Under the pieces are notes generated by a model that was not told the origin of the DNA, ran no database searches, and saw nothing but the letters and a program-made list of their open reading frames with translations. From contig CAKPJC010000025.1 of NCBI GenBank assembly GCA_934162535.1, positions 1-24,234 of the forward strand: a stretch of 24,234 bases of DNA, in the 5' to 3' direction. Below are positions 1-7,720 of this stretch, one piece after another. Numbering within the stretch: position 1 is the stretch's first letter; each line of letters begins with the position of its first letter. This DNA is from an uncultured Clostridia bacterium (GTDB taxonomy: Bacteria > Bacillota > Clostridia > TANB77 > CAG-508). Both the position numbers and the translations under genes were made by a program.

Positions 1-270
1 TATTTGAGTGGAGACAAAGATTTTCAAGAGATAGTGGAAAAAAGAGCATTAGCCTTAATGGATCAAGAAGTACAAACAAGAGAAGCAAAAGAAGAAGGAA
101 TATCAATTGGAATAGCTCAAAATACAGCAGAAATGATAAAAAAACTAATACAAAAAAATATGACAAATGCATTTATAAAAGATGTAACAGGATATAAAGA
201 GGAAGAAATAGAAAAAATAAGAAAGAAAATCAATGCAAAGCAAAAAGACGAAAAACTTGAAAAAAACTAA
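1..270 (+). CDS. Rpn/PD-(D/E)XK transposase-like protein, C-terminal part only (cut by window edge)
   Basis: The reading frame is open from base 1, so the 5' part of the gene lies outside the window; the TTG at position 4 is unlikely to be the real start. What remains is about 89 residues, very charged and probably helical, with an EEGISIGIAQN-type stretch followed by an IKDVTGYKEEEIEKI ending. This tail (an 'EEGxxxGI' coiled segment followed by a 'xITGLSxEEI' motif) is what I know from the C-terminus of the Rpn family of recombination-promoting nucleases/transposase-like proteins in Firmicutes. The nuclease domain itself is not visible, so activity cannot be judged. A clear terminator follows 19 bases downstream. 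Family assignment is moderate. Confidence 0.6.
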   Translation, partial: YLSGDKDFQEIVEKRALALMDQEVQTREAKEEGISIGIAQNTAEMIKKLIQKNMTNAFIKDVTGYKEEEIEKIRKKINAKQKDEKLEKN

Positions 271-288
271 GACAATTCAAAAAAATAT

Positions 289-322
289 AAAAAATACATT
301 TCTAATAGAGATGTATTTTTTT
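289..322 (+). terminator. Intrinsic terminator after the Rpn-like gene
   Basis: AAAAAATACAT (289-299) pairs with ATGTATTTTTT (311-321). An inner TTCT/AGAG continues the stem to a 3-base loop, and it ends in a run of seven T. This closes the upstream transcript. Confidence 0.85.
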
Positions 323-368
323 ATGTTAACAAATATTACCACAAAAAAATAAAAAATGGAAAAAACAC

Positions 369-397
369 TTTTTATTTTATAAAAAATGTGGTATAAA
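369..397 (+). promoter_or_regulatory. Possible promoter of the SGNH hydrolase-pyrG operon
   Basis: TATAAA at 392-397 is a good -10 box about 30 bases before the start codon. The matching -35 position (369-374, TTTTTA) is poor. A promoter is expected here because a terminator precedes and an operon follows, but the exact boxes are uncertain. Confidence 0.4.
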
Positions 398-426
398 TAT
401 AAGAGAAAGAAAAGAGAGGTAAAAAG

Positions 427-1122
427 ATGGTAGAACTAAGTGCATTTGGAGACTCTGTACTAAAAGGAGTAATACTAGAAGGAGACAAATACAAAATATC
501 AAAAAAAAGTTTTGCAAACATATGTGAAGAAAAGCTAGGAATAAAAGTAGAAAACAAAGCAAAATTTGGAAGCACAGTAAAAGCAGGAGAAAAAAGCATA
601 GAAAAAAACATAGAACTAATAAAAAACAGCCAAAGTAAATATGTAGTAATGGAATTTGGGGGAAATGACAGTGATTACAACTGGAAAGAAATATCAGAAA
701 CTCCAGATGAAGAGCATAAACCCAAAACAGAAATAAACAACTTCACAAAAACATACACAGAGCTAATAAATATAATAAAAAAGCTAGGAAAAATTCCAAC
801 AATATTATCATTACCACCAATAGACTGTGAAAAATACTTTAGCACAATATCAAAGGGGCTAAACGGAGAAAACATACTAAAATGGATGAAGGGAAACAAA
901 CAATTCATAACAAACTGGCATGAAAGATATAATGTAGAAGTATTCAAACTAGCAATAGCAAATAATGTACCAATAGTAGACATTACTTCAAAATTTTTGG
1001 AAGAAAAAAAGTATGAAAAATATTTATGTGATGATGGAATACATCCAAACGAAAAAGGACATCAAATAATAGCAGAAGCAATAACAGAGCATATACAAAA
1101 AAGAAAAATAGTATTTGAATAA
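427..1122 (+). CDS. SGNH/GDSL-family hydrolase
   Basis: This 231-residue protein belongs to the SGNH hydrolase superfamily (esterases, lipases, acyl or acetyl hydrolases). All the key blocks are visible: FGDS near the N-terminus with the nucleophile Ser10 (block I), FGGND at residues 77-81 (block III, oxyanion-hole Asn), and DGIHPN with the Asp203/His206 catalytic pair (block V). There is no signal peptide or membrane segment, so it probably acts in the cytoplasm. GAGAGG lies 8 bases before the ATG. It is first in an apparent operon with pyrG (19-base gap) and a dCMP deaminase. The substrate cannot be told from the sequence, and the link to nucleotide genes may only be co-expression. Confidence 0.88.
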   Translation: MVELSAFGDSVLKGVILEGDKYKISKKSFANICEEKLGIKVENKAKFGSTVKAGEKSIEKNIELIKNSQSKYVVMEFGGNDSDYNWKEISETPDEEHKPKTEINNFTKTYTELINIIKKLGKIPTILSLPPIDCEKYFSTISKGLNGENILKWMKGNKQFITNWHERYNVEVFKLAIANNVPIVDITSKFLEEKKYEKYLCDDGIHPNEKGHQIIAEAITEHIQKRKIVFE

Positions 1123-1141
1123 AAAATAGGAGGAGAAAAAA

Positions 1142-2743
1142 ATGAACACAAAATACGTATTTGTAACAGGAGGAGTAGTATCAGGGCTAGGAAAAGGAAT
1201 AACAGCAGCTTCATTAGGTAGACTATTAAAAAATAGGGGGTATAAAGTAACAATACAAAAATTTGACCCATATATAAATGTAGATCCAGGAACAATGAGC
1301 CCATATGAACATGGAGAAGTATTTGTAACAGATGATGGAGCAGAAACAGACTTGGATTTAGGGCATTATGAAAGATTTATAAACGAAAACCTAACAAAAA
1401 ACTCAAGTATAACAATGGGAAAAATATACTCAAATGTAATTGAAAAAGAAAGAAAAGGAGACTACCTTGGAAAAACAGTACAAGTAATCCCACATATCAC
1501 AAACGAAATAAAAGAAAAAATATATAGCTTTGAAAACACAGAAACAGACATAGTAATAACAGAAGTTGGAGGAACAGTAGGAGATATAGAAGGATTATCA
1601 ATAATTGAAGCAATAAGACAGGTAGGATTAGAAAAAAATCCTGAAGATGTAATATATATACATGTAACACTACTACCATATATATTTGGTTCAAATGAAA
1701 TAAAATCAAAACCAACACAACACTCTGTAAAAGAATTACAAAGTCTTGGAATAAAGCCTGACATATTAGTATGTAGAACAGAGCAAGACATACCAGAAAC
1801 AATAAAAGACAAACTTGCACTATTTTGCAATGTAAGAAAAAGCAGTGTAATACAAAACAAAACAGCAGACAACCTATATGCTGTACCATTAATGTTAGAA
1901 GAAGAAGGGCTTGCACGAGAAGTATGTAATCATCTAAAACTAGAAAAATATGTACCAGACAACAGCAATTGGGAAAAAATGATAAATGAAATAAGACAAA
2001 TAGGAGATGAAACAGTTAAAATTGCAATTGTAGGAAAATACATACAATTAGAAGATTCTTATTTGTCAGTAATAGAAAGTTTACATCATGCTGGATTTGC
2101 AAATAAAGTAAAAGTAGATATACAATTAATAGACTCAGAAACAATAAATAGTGAAAATGTATCAACAAAACTAGCAGGGTTACAAGGAATAATAGTACCA
2201 GGTGGATTTGGAAATAGAGGAGTAGAAGGAAAAATTGAAACAATAAAATATGCAAGGGAAAATAAAATCCCATTTTTAGGAATATGTTTAGGAATGCAAA
2301 GTGCAGTAATAGAATTTGCAAGAAATGTACTAGGAATAAAAGATGCAAATTCAGCAGAATTTGATAATGAAACACAAAATCCTGTTATACACATAATGGA
2401 TGATCAAGTCGGAGTTGACAAAAAAGGTGGAACAATGAGATTAGGAGCATATCCATGTATAATAAAAGAAAACACATTAGCAAAAGAAGTATATGGAACA
2501 GACCAAATATCAGAAAGACATAGACATAGATATGAATATAACAATGAATATAGAGAAAGACTTGAAAATGCAGGATTAATATGTTCAGGAACATCACCAG
2601 ATGGGAGACTTGTAGAAATAGTAGAATATAGAGAACATCCATATTTTATAGCAGGTCAATTCCATCCAGAACTAAAATCAAGACCAAATAAGCCAGCACC
2701 ATTATTTGTTGGATTTGTAAGAGCAGCAAAATCTATAAAATAG
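1142..2743 (+). CDS. pyrG: CTP synthase (glutamine-hydrolysing)
   Basis: It makes CTP from UTP, ATP and glutamine in the cytoplasm, the last step of pyrimidine nucleotide synthesis. At 533 residues it is full length for the family. The N-terminal synthetase domain (about 1-265) opens with the P-loop-like GGVVSGLGKGITAAS and contains DPYINVDPGTMSPYEHGEVF. The C-terminal class I glutamine amidotransferase domain (about 290-533) has the nucleophile Cys382 in GICLGMQ and the His508/Glu510 pair in FHPE. AGGAGG lies just before the ATG. It is followed 9 bases later by a dCMP deaminase, so one transcript serves pyrimidine supply. No leader attenuator of the Bacillus pyrG type is seen directly upstream, as the gene is internal to an operon. 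Confidence 0.98.
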   Translation: MNTKYVFVTGGVVSGLGKGITAASLGRLLKNRGYKVTIQKFDPYINVDPGTMSPYEHGEVFVTDDGAETDLDLGHYERFINENLTKNSSITMGKIYSNVIEKERKGDYLGKTVQVIPHITNEIKEKIYSFENTETDIVITEVGGTVGDIEGLSIIEAIRQVGLEKNPEDVIYIHVTLLPYIFGSNEIKSKPTQHSVKELQSLGIKPDILVCRTEQDIPETIKDKLALFCNVRKSSVIQNKTADNLYAVPLMLEEEGLAREVCNHLKLEKYVPDNSNWEKMINEIRQIGDETVKIAIVGKYIQLEDSYLSVIESLHHAGFANKVKVDIQLIDSETINSENVSTKLAGLQGIIVPGGFGNRGVEGKIETIKYARENKIPFLGICLGMQSAVIEFARNVLGIKDANSAEFDNETQNPVIHIMDDQVGVDKKGGTMRLGAYPCIIKENTLAKEVYGTDQISERHRHRYEYNNEYRERLENAGLICSGTSPDGRLVEIVEYREHPYFIAGQFHPELKSRPNKPAPLFVGFVRAAKSIK

Positions 2744-2752
2744 GAGAAAAAT

Positions 2753-3274
2753 ATGAGTAATGAATTAAAAACATGGCAAGAAAAATGTAAAAAATCAGGA
2801 AGTAAAAGAAAAGAATACTTAAACTGGGATGAATACTTTATGGCAATTGCAAAACTATCAGCCAAAAGAAGTAAAGACCCAAACACACAAGTTGGAGCAT
2901 GTATAGTAAGTAATGATAATCGAATATTATCAATAGGATATAATGGAGCACCAAATGGCTTTGATGATGAGTTATTTCCATGGGCAAGAGAAGGAGAAAA
3001 AATTTATACAAAATATCCATATGTATGCCATGCAGAAATGAACGCAATAATGAATTATAGAGGTTCAAAAAAAGAACTAGAAAATGCAAAAATATATGTA
3101 GATTTATTTCCATGTAATGAATGTGCAAAACTAATAATACAATCAGGAATAAAAGAAGTAATATATCTATCAGATAAATATAATGGAACGGACGAAAATA
3201 TTGCATCTAAAAGACTTTTAGATATATGTAAAGTAAAATATAAACAAATCGAATGCAAGGAAATAACAATCTAA
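2753..3274 (+). CDS. Deoxycytidylate (dCMP) deaminase, ComEB-like
   Basis: A cytidine/deoxycytidylate deaminase-fold enzyme of 173 residues. It should convert dCMP to dUMP, the substrate of thymidylate synthase. The zinc site is intact: CHAEM with His93 and the catalytic Glu95, then PCNEC with Cys121 and Cys124. The N-terminal SKDPNTQVGACIV and GYNGAPNGFDD segments are typical of dCMP deaminases rather than tRNA or cytidine deaminases. The start ATG is 9 bases after pyrG with TAGGAG before it, which points to co-translation in the same operon. A strong hairpin terminator follows immediately. In Bacillus the homologue comEB sits in a competence operon; here it is with pyrG. Confidence 0.93.
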   Translation: MSNELKTWQEKCKKSGSKRKEYLNWDEYFMAIAKLSAKRSKDPNTQVGACIVSNDNRILSIGYNGAPNGFDDELFPWAREGEKIYTKYPYVCHAEMNAIMNYRGSKKELENAKIYVDLFPCNECAKLIIQSGIKEVIYLSDKYNGTDENIASKRLLDICKVKYKQIECKEITI

Positions 3275-3275
3275 A

Positions 3276-3325
3276 AAAGATAGACTTGATTTATGACAAT
3301 GTCATAAAATCAGGTCTATTTTTAA
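3276..3325 (+). terminator. Intrinsic terminator of the pyrG operon
   Basis: A long stem: AGATAGACTTGATTTATGAC pairs with GTCATAAAATCAGGTCTATTTT around an AAT loop (3298-3300), with one G-T wobble and a single bulge. It ends in TTTTT. It begins right after the deaminase stop codon. Confidence 0.9.
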
Positions 3326-3382
3326 AATAAAAGCATAAAATAAATATGAATGTGAAAATTTTGTGAAAATTAAATAAAAGTA

Positions 3383-3411
3383 TTGACAAGAAGAAAAAAT
3401 GGGTATATATT
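3383..3411 (+). promoter_or_regulatory. SigA-type promoter of groESL
   Basis: A perfect -35 TTGACA (3383-3388), a 17-base spacer and -10 TATATT (3406-3411). Predicted transcription start is about 3418, inside the CIRCE element, the usual arrangement for HrcA control. Confidence 0.9.
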
Positions 3412-3412
3412 A

Positions 3413-3439
3413 TTAGCAGTCAAAGATAAAGAGTGCTAA
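3413..3439 (+). promoter_or_regulatory. CIRCE operator (HrcA binding site)
   Basis: TTAGCAGTC (3413-3421), a 9-base spacer and GAGTGCTAA (3431-3439). This matches the CIRCE consensus TTAGCACTC-N9-GAGTGCTAA except for one base (G for C at 3419) in the left arm. It overlaps the predicted groESL transcription start, so the HrcA repressor should block transcription unless proteins are misfolded. hrcA itself is not in the window. Confidence 0.95.
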
Positions 3440-3461
3440 CAAAGAAAGGAATGTGATAGAT

Positions 3462-3743
3462 ATGATAAAACCATTAGCAGATAGAGTGCTAGTAAAAATG
3501 AAAGAAAGCGAGGAAACAACAAAAAGTGGAATAATCCTTGCAAGTTCAGCAAAAGAAAAACCACAAATAGCAACAGTTATAGAAGTTGGACCAGGCAGAA
3601 TGATAGATGGCAAAATAGAGGAAATAGCTGTAAAAAAAGGAGACAATGTAGTAGTAAGCAAATATGCTGGAACTGAAATAAAATATGAAGGCGAAGAATA
3701 TATCATATTAAAAGAAGAAGATATATTGGCTATAGTTGAATAA
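3462..3743 (+). CDS. groES: Co-chaperonin GroES
   Basis: The heptameric lid of the GroEL chaperonin. It begins MIKPLADRVLVK and has the mobile-loop region ESEETTKSGIILASSAKEKPQ and the typical VGPGRM and VVVSKYAGTEIKYEGEEYIILKEEDILA segments. I chose the ATG at 3462 (93 residues, normal length) over the in-frame GTG at 3453. AAGGA at 3446-3450 is 11 bases from the ATG but only 2 from the GTG, and GroES proteins normally start MIKPL. groEL follows 17 bases later, so the two form the classic bicistronic operon under the CIRCE-controlled promoter. Confidence 0.97.
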   Translation: MIKPLADRVLVKMKESEETTKSGIILASSAKEKPQIATVIEVGPGRMIDGKIEEIAVKKGDNVVVSKYAGTEIKYEGEEYIILKEEDILAIVE

Positions 3744-3760
3744 GAAAGGAAGGATATAGT

Positions 3761-5395
3761 ATGGCAAAACAAATAAAATTTGGAGAAGATGCAAGAAAAT
3801 CATTACTAGAAGGTGTCAACAAATTAGCAGACACAGTAAAAGTAACATTAGGACCAAAAGGTAGAAATGTGGTATTAGACAAAAGCTTTGGAGCACCACT
3901 AATAACAAATGATGGTGTAACAATTGCAAAAGAAATAGAACTAGAAGACAAATTTGAAAACATGGGCGCAAGATTAGTAAAAGAAGTATCAACAAAAACA
4001 AACGATGTAGCAGGAGATGGAACTACAACAGCAACAGTACTTGCACAAGCAATGATAAAAGAAGGAGTAAAAAATGTTGCAGCAGGTGCAGACCCAATGG
4101 CAATAAAAAGAGGAATAGAAAAAGCAGTAAAAGAAGCAGTAAAAGAACTAAAAGAAATTACATCGCCAGTAAACGGAAAAGAAGATATAGCAAGAGTTGC
4201 AAGCATATCAGCAAACAATGAAGAAGTAGGAAATCTAATTGCAGATGCAATGGAGAAAGTATCAAAAGATGGAGTAATAACAATAGAAGAATCAAAAACA
4301 TCAAACACAGAATTAAATGTTGTGGAAGGAATGCAATTTGACAAGGGATATGTATCACCATATATGGTAACAGATACAGAAAAAATGGAAGCAATCTTAG
4401 ATAACCCATATATATTAATAACAGACAGAAAAATAAGCAATATACAAGAAATACTACCACTACTAGAAAATCTAATGCAATCATCAGGAAAACTAGTAAT
4501 AATATGTGATGATATAGAAAGTGAAGCATTATCAACATTAATACTAAACAAACTAAGAGGTGTATTAAATGTTGTTGCAGTAAAAGCACCAGGATTTGGA
4601 GATAAAAGAAAAGCAATGCTTGAAGATATTGCAATACTAACAGGAGGAGAAGTAATATCACAAGACTTAGGAATGGAATTAAAAGATGTTCAAATTGAAC
4701 AATTAGGTAGAGCAAAACAAGTAAAAGTTCAAAAAGAAAACACAATAATAGTTGATGGTTCAGGAAACAAGGAAGCAATATCAACAAGAGTAAAACAAAT
4801 AAGAACTCAAATTGAAGAAACAAAGAGTGAATTTGACAAAGAAAATTCACAAGAAAGATTAGCAAAAATAGCTGGAGGAGTTGCAGTAATAGGAGTTGGA
4901 GCAGCAACAGAAGTAGAAATGAAAGACAAAAAATTAAGAATAGAAGATGCATTATCAGCTACAAAAGCAGCAGTTGAAGAAGGAATTGTTGCAGGTGGAG
5001 GAACAGCATATGTAAATATTATTTCAGAAGTAGAAAAAGCAACAAAAGACCTAAAAGGTGGGGAAAAATTAGGAGCTGAAATAGTAATAAAAGCATTAGA
5101 AGAGCCAGTAAAGCAAATAGCAAGAAATGCAGGACTAGAACCAGCTGTAATACTTGAAAATGTAAAAAAATCAGGAGAAGGATTCGGATTTGATGCAGAC
5201 AAAGAACAATATGTAGACATGAAAAAAGCTGGAATAGTAGACCCAACAAAAGTTACAAGAAGTGCATTACAAAATGCAGCATCAATATCAGCAATGGTAT
5301 TAACAACAGAAAGTTTAGTTGCAGATGCACCTGAAACAAAAGGATGCAACTGTGGTTCACATGATATGGAAGCCGGAATGGGTGGAATGTATTAA
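3761..5395 (+). CDS. groEL: Chaperonin GroEL
   Basis: The 60-kDa chaperonin of 544 residues, which folds proteins in an ATP-driven double ring with GroES. The sequence is canonical: KQIKFGEDARKSLLEGVNKLADTVKVTLGPKGRNVV at the start, the nucleotide-binding DVAGDGTTTATVLAQAM, the apical domain with TELNVVEGMQFDKGYVSPYM, and AVEEGIVAGGGTAYV near the C-terminal equatorial part. The tail is CNCGSHDMEAGMGGMY rather than the plain GGM repeat; cysteine-containing tails may be seen in Clostridia. AGAAAGGAAGG precedes the ATG. A terminator follows at 5401. Confidence 0.98.
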   Translation: MAKQIKFGEDARKSLLEGVNKLADTVKVTLGPKGRNVVLDKSFGAPLITNDGVTIAKEIELEDKFENMGARLVKEVSTKTNDVAGDGTTTATVLAQAMIKEGVKNVAAGADPMAIKRGIEKAVKEAVKELKEITSPVNGKEDIARVASISANNEEVGNLIADAMEKVSKDGVITIEESKTSNTELNVVEGMQFDKGYVSPYMVTDTEKMEAILDNPYILITDRKISNIQEILPLLENLMQSSGKLVIICDDIESEALSTLILNKLRGVLNVVAVKAPGFGDKRKAMLEDIAILTGGEVISQDLGMELKDVQIEQLGRAKQVKVQKENTIIVDGSGNKEAISTRVKQIRTQIEETKSEFDKENSQERLAKIAGGVAVIGVGAATEVEMKDKKLRIEDALSATKAAVEEGIVAGGGTAYVNIISEVEKATKDLKGGEKLGAEIVIKALEEPVKQIARNAGLEPAVILENVKKSGEGFGFDADKEQYVDMKKAGIVDPTKVTRSALQNAASISAMVLTTESLVADAPETKGCNCGSHDMEAGMGGMY

Positions 5396-5400
5396 AAATA

Positions 5401-5441
5401 AAAAAAGGGGGTAAGCATTATATGCATTATCTCCTTTTTTT
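5401..5441 (+). terminator. Intrinsic terminator of groESL
   Basis: AAAAAAGGGGGTAA (5401-5414) pairs with TTATCTCCTTTTTT (5427-5440), including two G-T wobbles. An inner GCAT/ATGC hairpin sits at the tip and the 3' arm is a T-run. Confidence 0.88.
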
Positions 5442-5453
5442 GGCTTCAAATAC

Positions 5454-5482
5454 TTGATTTTAACGTCAAATTGAAGTATAAT
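5454..5482 (+). promoter_or_regulatory. Promoter of alaS
   Basis: TTGATT (5454-5459), a 17-base spacer and a perfect TATAAT (5477-5482). The predicted leader is only about 30 bases, so there is no room for a T-box riboswitch. Confidence 0.85.
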
Positions 5483-5520
5483 CATATACGTAAAATAAAG
5501 GCGATAAAGGAGAGATAACA

Positions 5521-7275
5521 ATGAAAGCAATAGAGATTAGAAACAAATATTTAGAATATTTTAAAAACAATGGACATTCAGTTATACCATCAGCACCATT
5601 AATACCTGAAAATGACCCATCAGTATTATTCACAACAGCAGGAATGCAACCATTAGTGCCTTATTTATTAGGAGAAAAACATCCAGCTGGAAAAAGATTG
5701 GTGGATTATCAAAAATGTGTAAGAACAAACGACATAGAAGAAGTTGGAGACAATAGACACTTAACGTATTTTGAAATGTTAGGAAACTGGTCACTAGGAG
5801 ATTATTTCAAAGAAGAATCAATAAAAATGAGTTACGAATTTTTAACAAAAGAATTGCAAATACCTGCTGAAAAAATATCAGTAACATGTTTTGAAGGAGA
5901 TGCAGATTGCCCAAGAGATGAAAAATCGGCAGAATGCTGGGAAAAAGTAGGAATACCAAAAGAAAGAATATACTACTTTGGAAAAGATGACAACTGGTGG
6001 ATAGCAGGAGAAGAAGGACCATGTGGACCAGATACAGAAATGTTTTATGACACAGGAAAGCCAAAATGTTCAGACAAATGTGACCCATCATGTGGATGTG
6101 GAAAATATGTAGAAATATGGAACAACGTGTTTATGGAATATTTCAAAGACAAAGATGGCAAATACACAAAACTAGCACAACAAAATGTTGACACTGGTCT
6201 AGGACTAGAAAGAATGGCAATGTTATTACAAGGAAAAGAAACACCATTTGAAACAGAACTATTTGAAACAATAATGAAGAAACTAGAAGAACTACAAAAA
6301 GTAGATGAAATCTCAAGTAGAAGAATAATAGCAGAACATTTACGTTCAAGTATGATGATAATATGCGATGGTGGCAGACCAAGTAACTCAGATAGAGGAT
6401 ATATATTAAGAAGACTAATTCGTAGAATGATTAGACACATGAATAAATTACAAATATCATTAGATGAATTATCAACACTAATAGATATAAATGTGGAAAA
6501 TCTAAAAGAAATGTATCCTGCACTAGAGCAAAACAAAGAAACAATAAAAAATGTAATAATAGAAGAAAAAGACAAATTCGTAAAAACACTAACAAAAGGT
6601 GAAAAAGAATTTATAAAAGAAATAGAAGAAGTAAAAAAACAAGGAAAAACAAAAATAGAAGGAAAGATGGTATTTAGACTATATGACACATATGGATTTC
6701 CACCAGAAGTTACAGAGGAACTTGCAACAGAAAACGGAATGACAATAGACAGAGCAGAATTTGAAAAACTATTCAAAGAACATCAAGAAAAATCAAGAGC
6801 AGGAGCAGAGCACAAATTCAAAGGTGGACTAGCATCAACAGGAGAAATGGAAACAAAATATCATACAGCAACACACCTTTTAAATTCAGCACTAAGAGTA
6901 GTACTTGGTTCACATATACATCAAAAAGGAAGTAACATAACAGAGGAAAGAATGAGATTTGACTTTTCACATCCAACAAAAATGACAGATGAAGAAAAGA
7001 AAAAAGTAGAAGACCTAGTAAATAAATGGATACAAGAAGCAATTCCTGTAGAACATCTTGAAATGAAAAAAGATGATGCAATAAAAATGGGAGCAGAAGC
7101 AATGTTTATAGAAAAATATGGAGACATTGTATCAGTATATAAAATAGGAGATGTATCAATAGAATTGTGTGGTGGACCTCATGTATCAAACACATCAGAA
7201 TTAGGACACTTCAAAATAAAAAAAGAAGAATCAAGTTCATCAGGTGTTAGAAGAATAAAAGCAATATTAGAATAA
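5521..7275 (+). CDS. alaS: Alanyl-tRNA synthetase, short form without the C-terminal (C-Ala/DHHA1) domain
   Basis: It charges tRNA-Ala. At 584 residues it is far shorter than the usual bacterial enzyme of about 870. The class II catalytic core is present (FFxxxGHxxIPSAPLIP-like start, LFTTAGMQPLVPYLLGE, RLIRRMIRHM). So is the editing domain with its zinc-type site: HTATH at residues 448-452 and CGGPH at 550-554. The protein ends just after SSSSGVRRIKAILE, exactly where the editing domain normally gives way to the linker and C-Ala domain. The reading frame ends cleanly in a stop before the next gene's ribosome binding site, so this looks like a natural architecture, not a frameshift. I recall similar short AlaRS in spirochaetes (Borrelia). 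AAAGGAGA precedes the ATG. Confidence 0.95.
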   Translation: MKAIEIRNKYLEYFKNNGHSVIPSAPLIPENDPSVLFTTAGMQPLVPYLLGEKHPAGKRLVDYQKCVRTNDIEEVGDNRHLTYFEMLGNWSLGDYFKEESIKMSYEFLTKELQIPAEKISVTCFEGDADCPRDEKSAECWEKVGIPKERIYYFGKDDNWWIAGEEGPCGPDTEMFYDTGKPKCSDKCDPSCGCGKYVEIWNNVFMEYFKDKDGKYTKLAQQNVDTGLGLERMAMLLQGKETPFETELFETIMKKLEELQKVDEISSRRIIAEHLRSSMMIICDGGRPSNSDRGYILRRLIRRMIRHMNKLQISLDELSTLIDINVENLKEMYPALEQNKETIKNVIIEEKDKFVKTLTKGEKEFIKEIEEVKKQGKTKIEGKMVFRLYDTYGFPPEVTEELATENGMTIDRAEFEKLFKEHQEKSRAGAEHKFKGGLASTGEMETKYHTATHLLNSALRVVLGSHIHQKGSNITEERMRFDFSHPTKMTDEEKKKVEDLVNKWIQEAIPVEHLEMKKDDAIKMGAEAMFIEKYGDIVSVYKIGDVSIELCGGPHVSNTSELGHFKIKKEESSSSGVRRIKAILE

Positions 7276-7302
7276 AAATCAAAAGAAAAGGAGAAAAAAT
7301 AA

Positions 7303-7650
7303 ATGAAAGAAGACTGTATATTCTGTAAAATAATAAAGGGAGAAATACCTTCAACAAAAGTATATGAGGATGAAGAAATACTAGCATTTAAGGATATAAA
7401 TCCGGCAGCACCTATTCATATATTAGTAATTCCAAAAAAACATATAGAATCACTTGCAACAATGCGAGATGGAGAAGAAAAAATAATAGCTAAAATATAC
7501 AAAGTAATAAATATAATTGCAGAACAACAAGGAGTAAAAGAAAAAGGATTTAGAGTAATTGTTAATTGTGGTAAAGATGGAGGACAAGAAGTAGGGCATT
7601 TACATTTCCACTTATTAGCAGGAGCAAAACTTGGTGAAAAAATAGTATAA
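7303..7650 (+). CDS. HIT-family nucleotide-binding protein (HinT-like)
   Basis: A 115-residue histidine-triad protein, probably a purine nucleoside phosphoramidase. DCIFCKIIKGEIPSTKVYEDE at the start and the active-site HLHFHLL near the C-terminus are diagnostic, and CIFC may bind zinc. There is no signal peptide. It lies 27 bases after alaS with AAAGGAG before its ATG, so it is probably on the alaS transcript. This neighbourhood is plausible because HinT enzymes hydrolyse aminoacyl-AMP made by tRNA synthetases (family knowledge; the functional link here is inference). Confidence 0.94.
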   Translation: MKEDCIFCKIIKGEIPSTKVYEDEEILAFKDINPAAPIHILVIPKKHIESLATMRDGEEKIIAKIYKVINIIAEQQGVKEKGFRVIVNCGKDGGQEVGHLHFHLLAGAKLGEKIV

Positions 7651-7661
7651 AAATATATGAA

Positions 7662-7684
7662 AAACAAAGTAAATATGCTATAAT
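7662..7684 (+). promoter_or_regulatory. Possible promoter of the sortase gene
   Basis: A perfect TATAAT at 7679-7684 sits 37 bases before the sortase start, in a 70-base gap. No good -35 box is found 17 bases upstream, so only the -10 is supported. Confidence 0.45.
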
Positions 7685-7720
7685 AGAAATATAGAAAAAA
7701 TAAAATGGAGGTATTTTATT

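Noticed and set aside
3730..4551. 273-residue open frame on the - strand inside groEL, and similar long - strand frames inside pyrG, alaS, ligA and the carD-like gene
   Set aside because: They are Leu/Phe/Ile/Ser-rich antisense shadows of well-identified genes, with no ribosome binding site and no family resemblance.
5441..5520. T-box riboswitch in front of alaS
   Set aside because: The promoter at 5454-5482 leaves a leader of only about 30 bases; there is no T-box sequence or anti-terminator.
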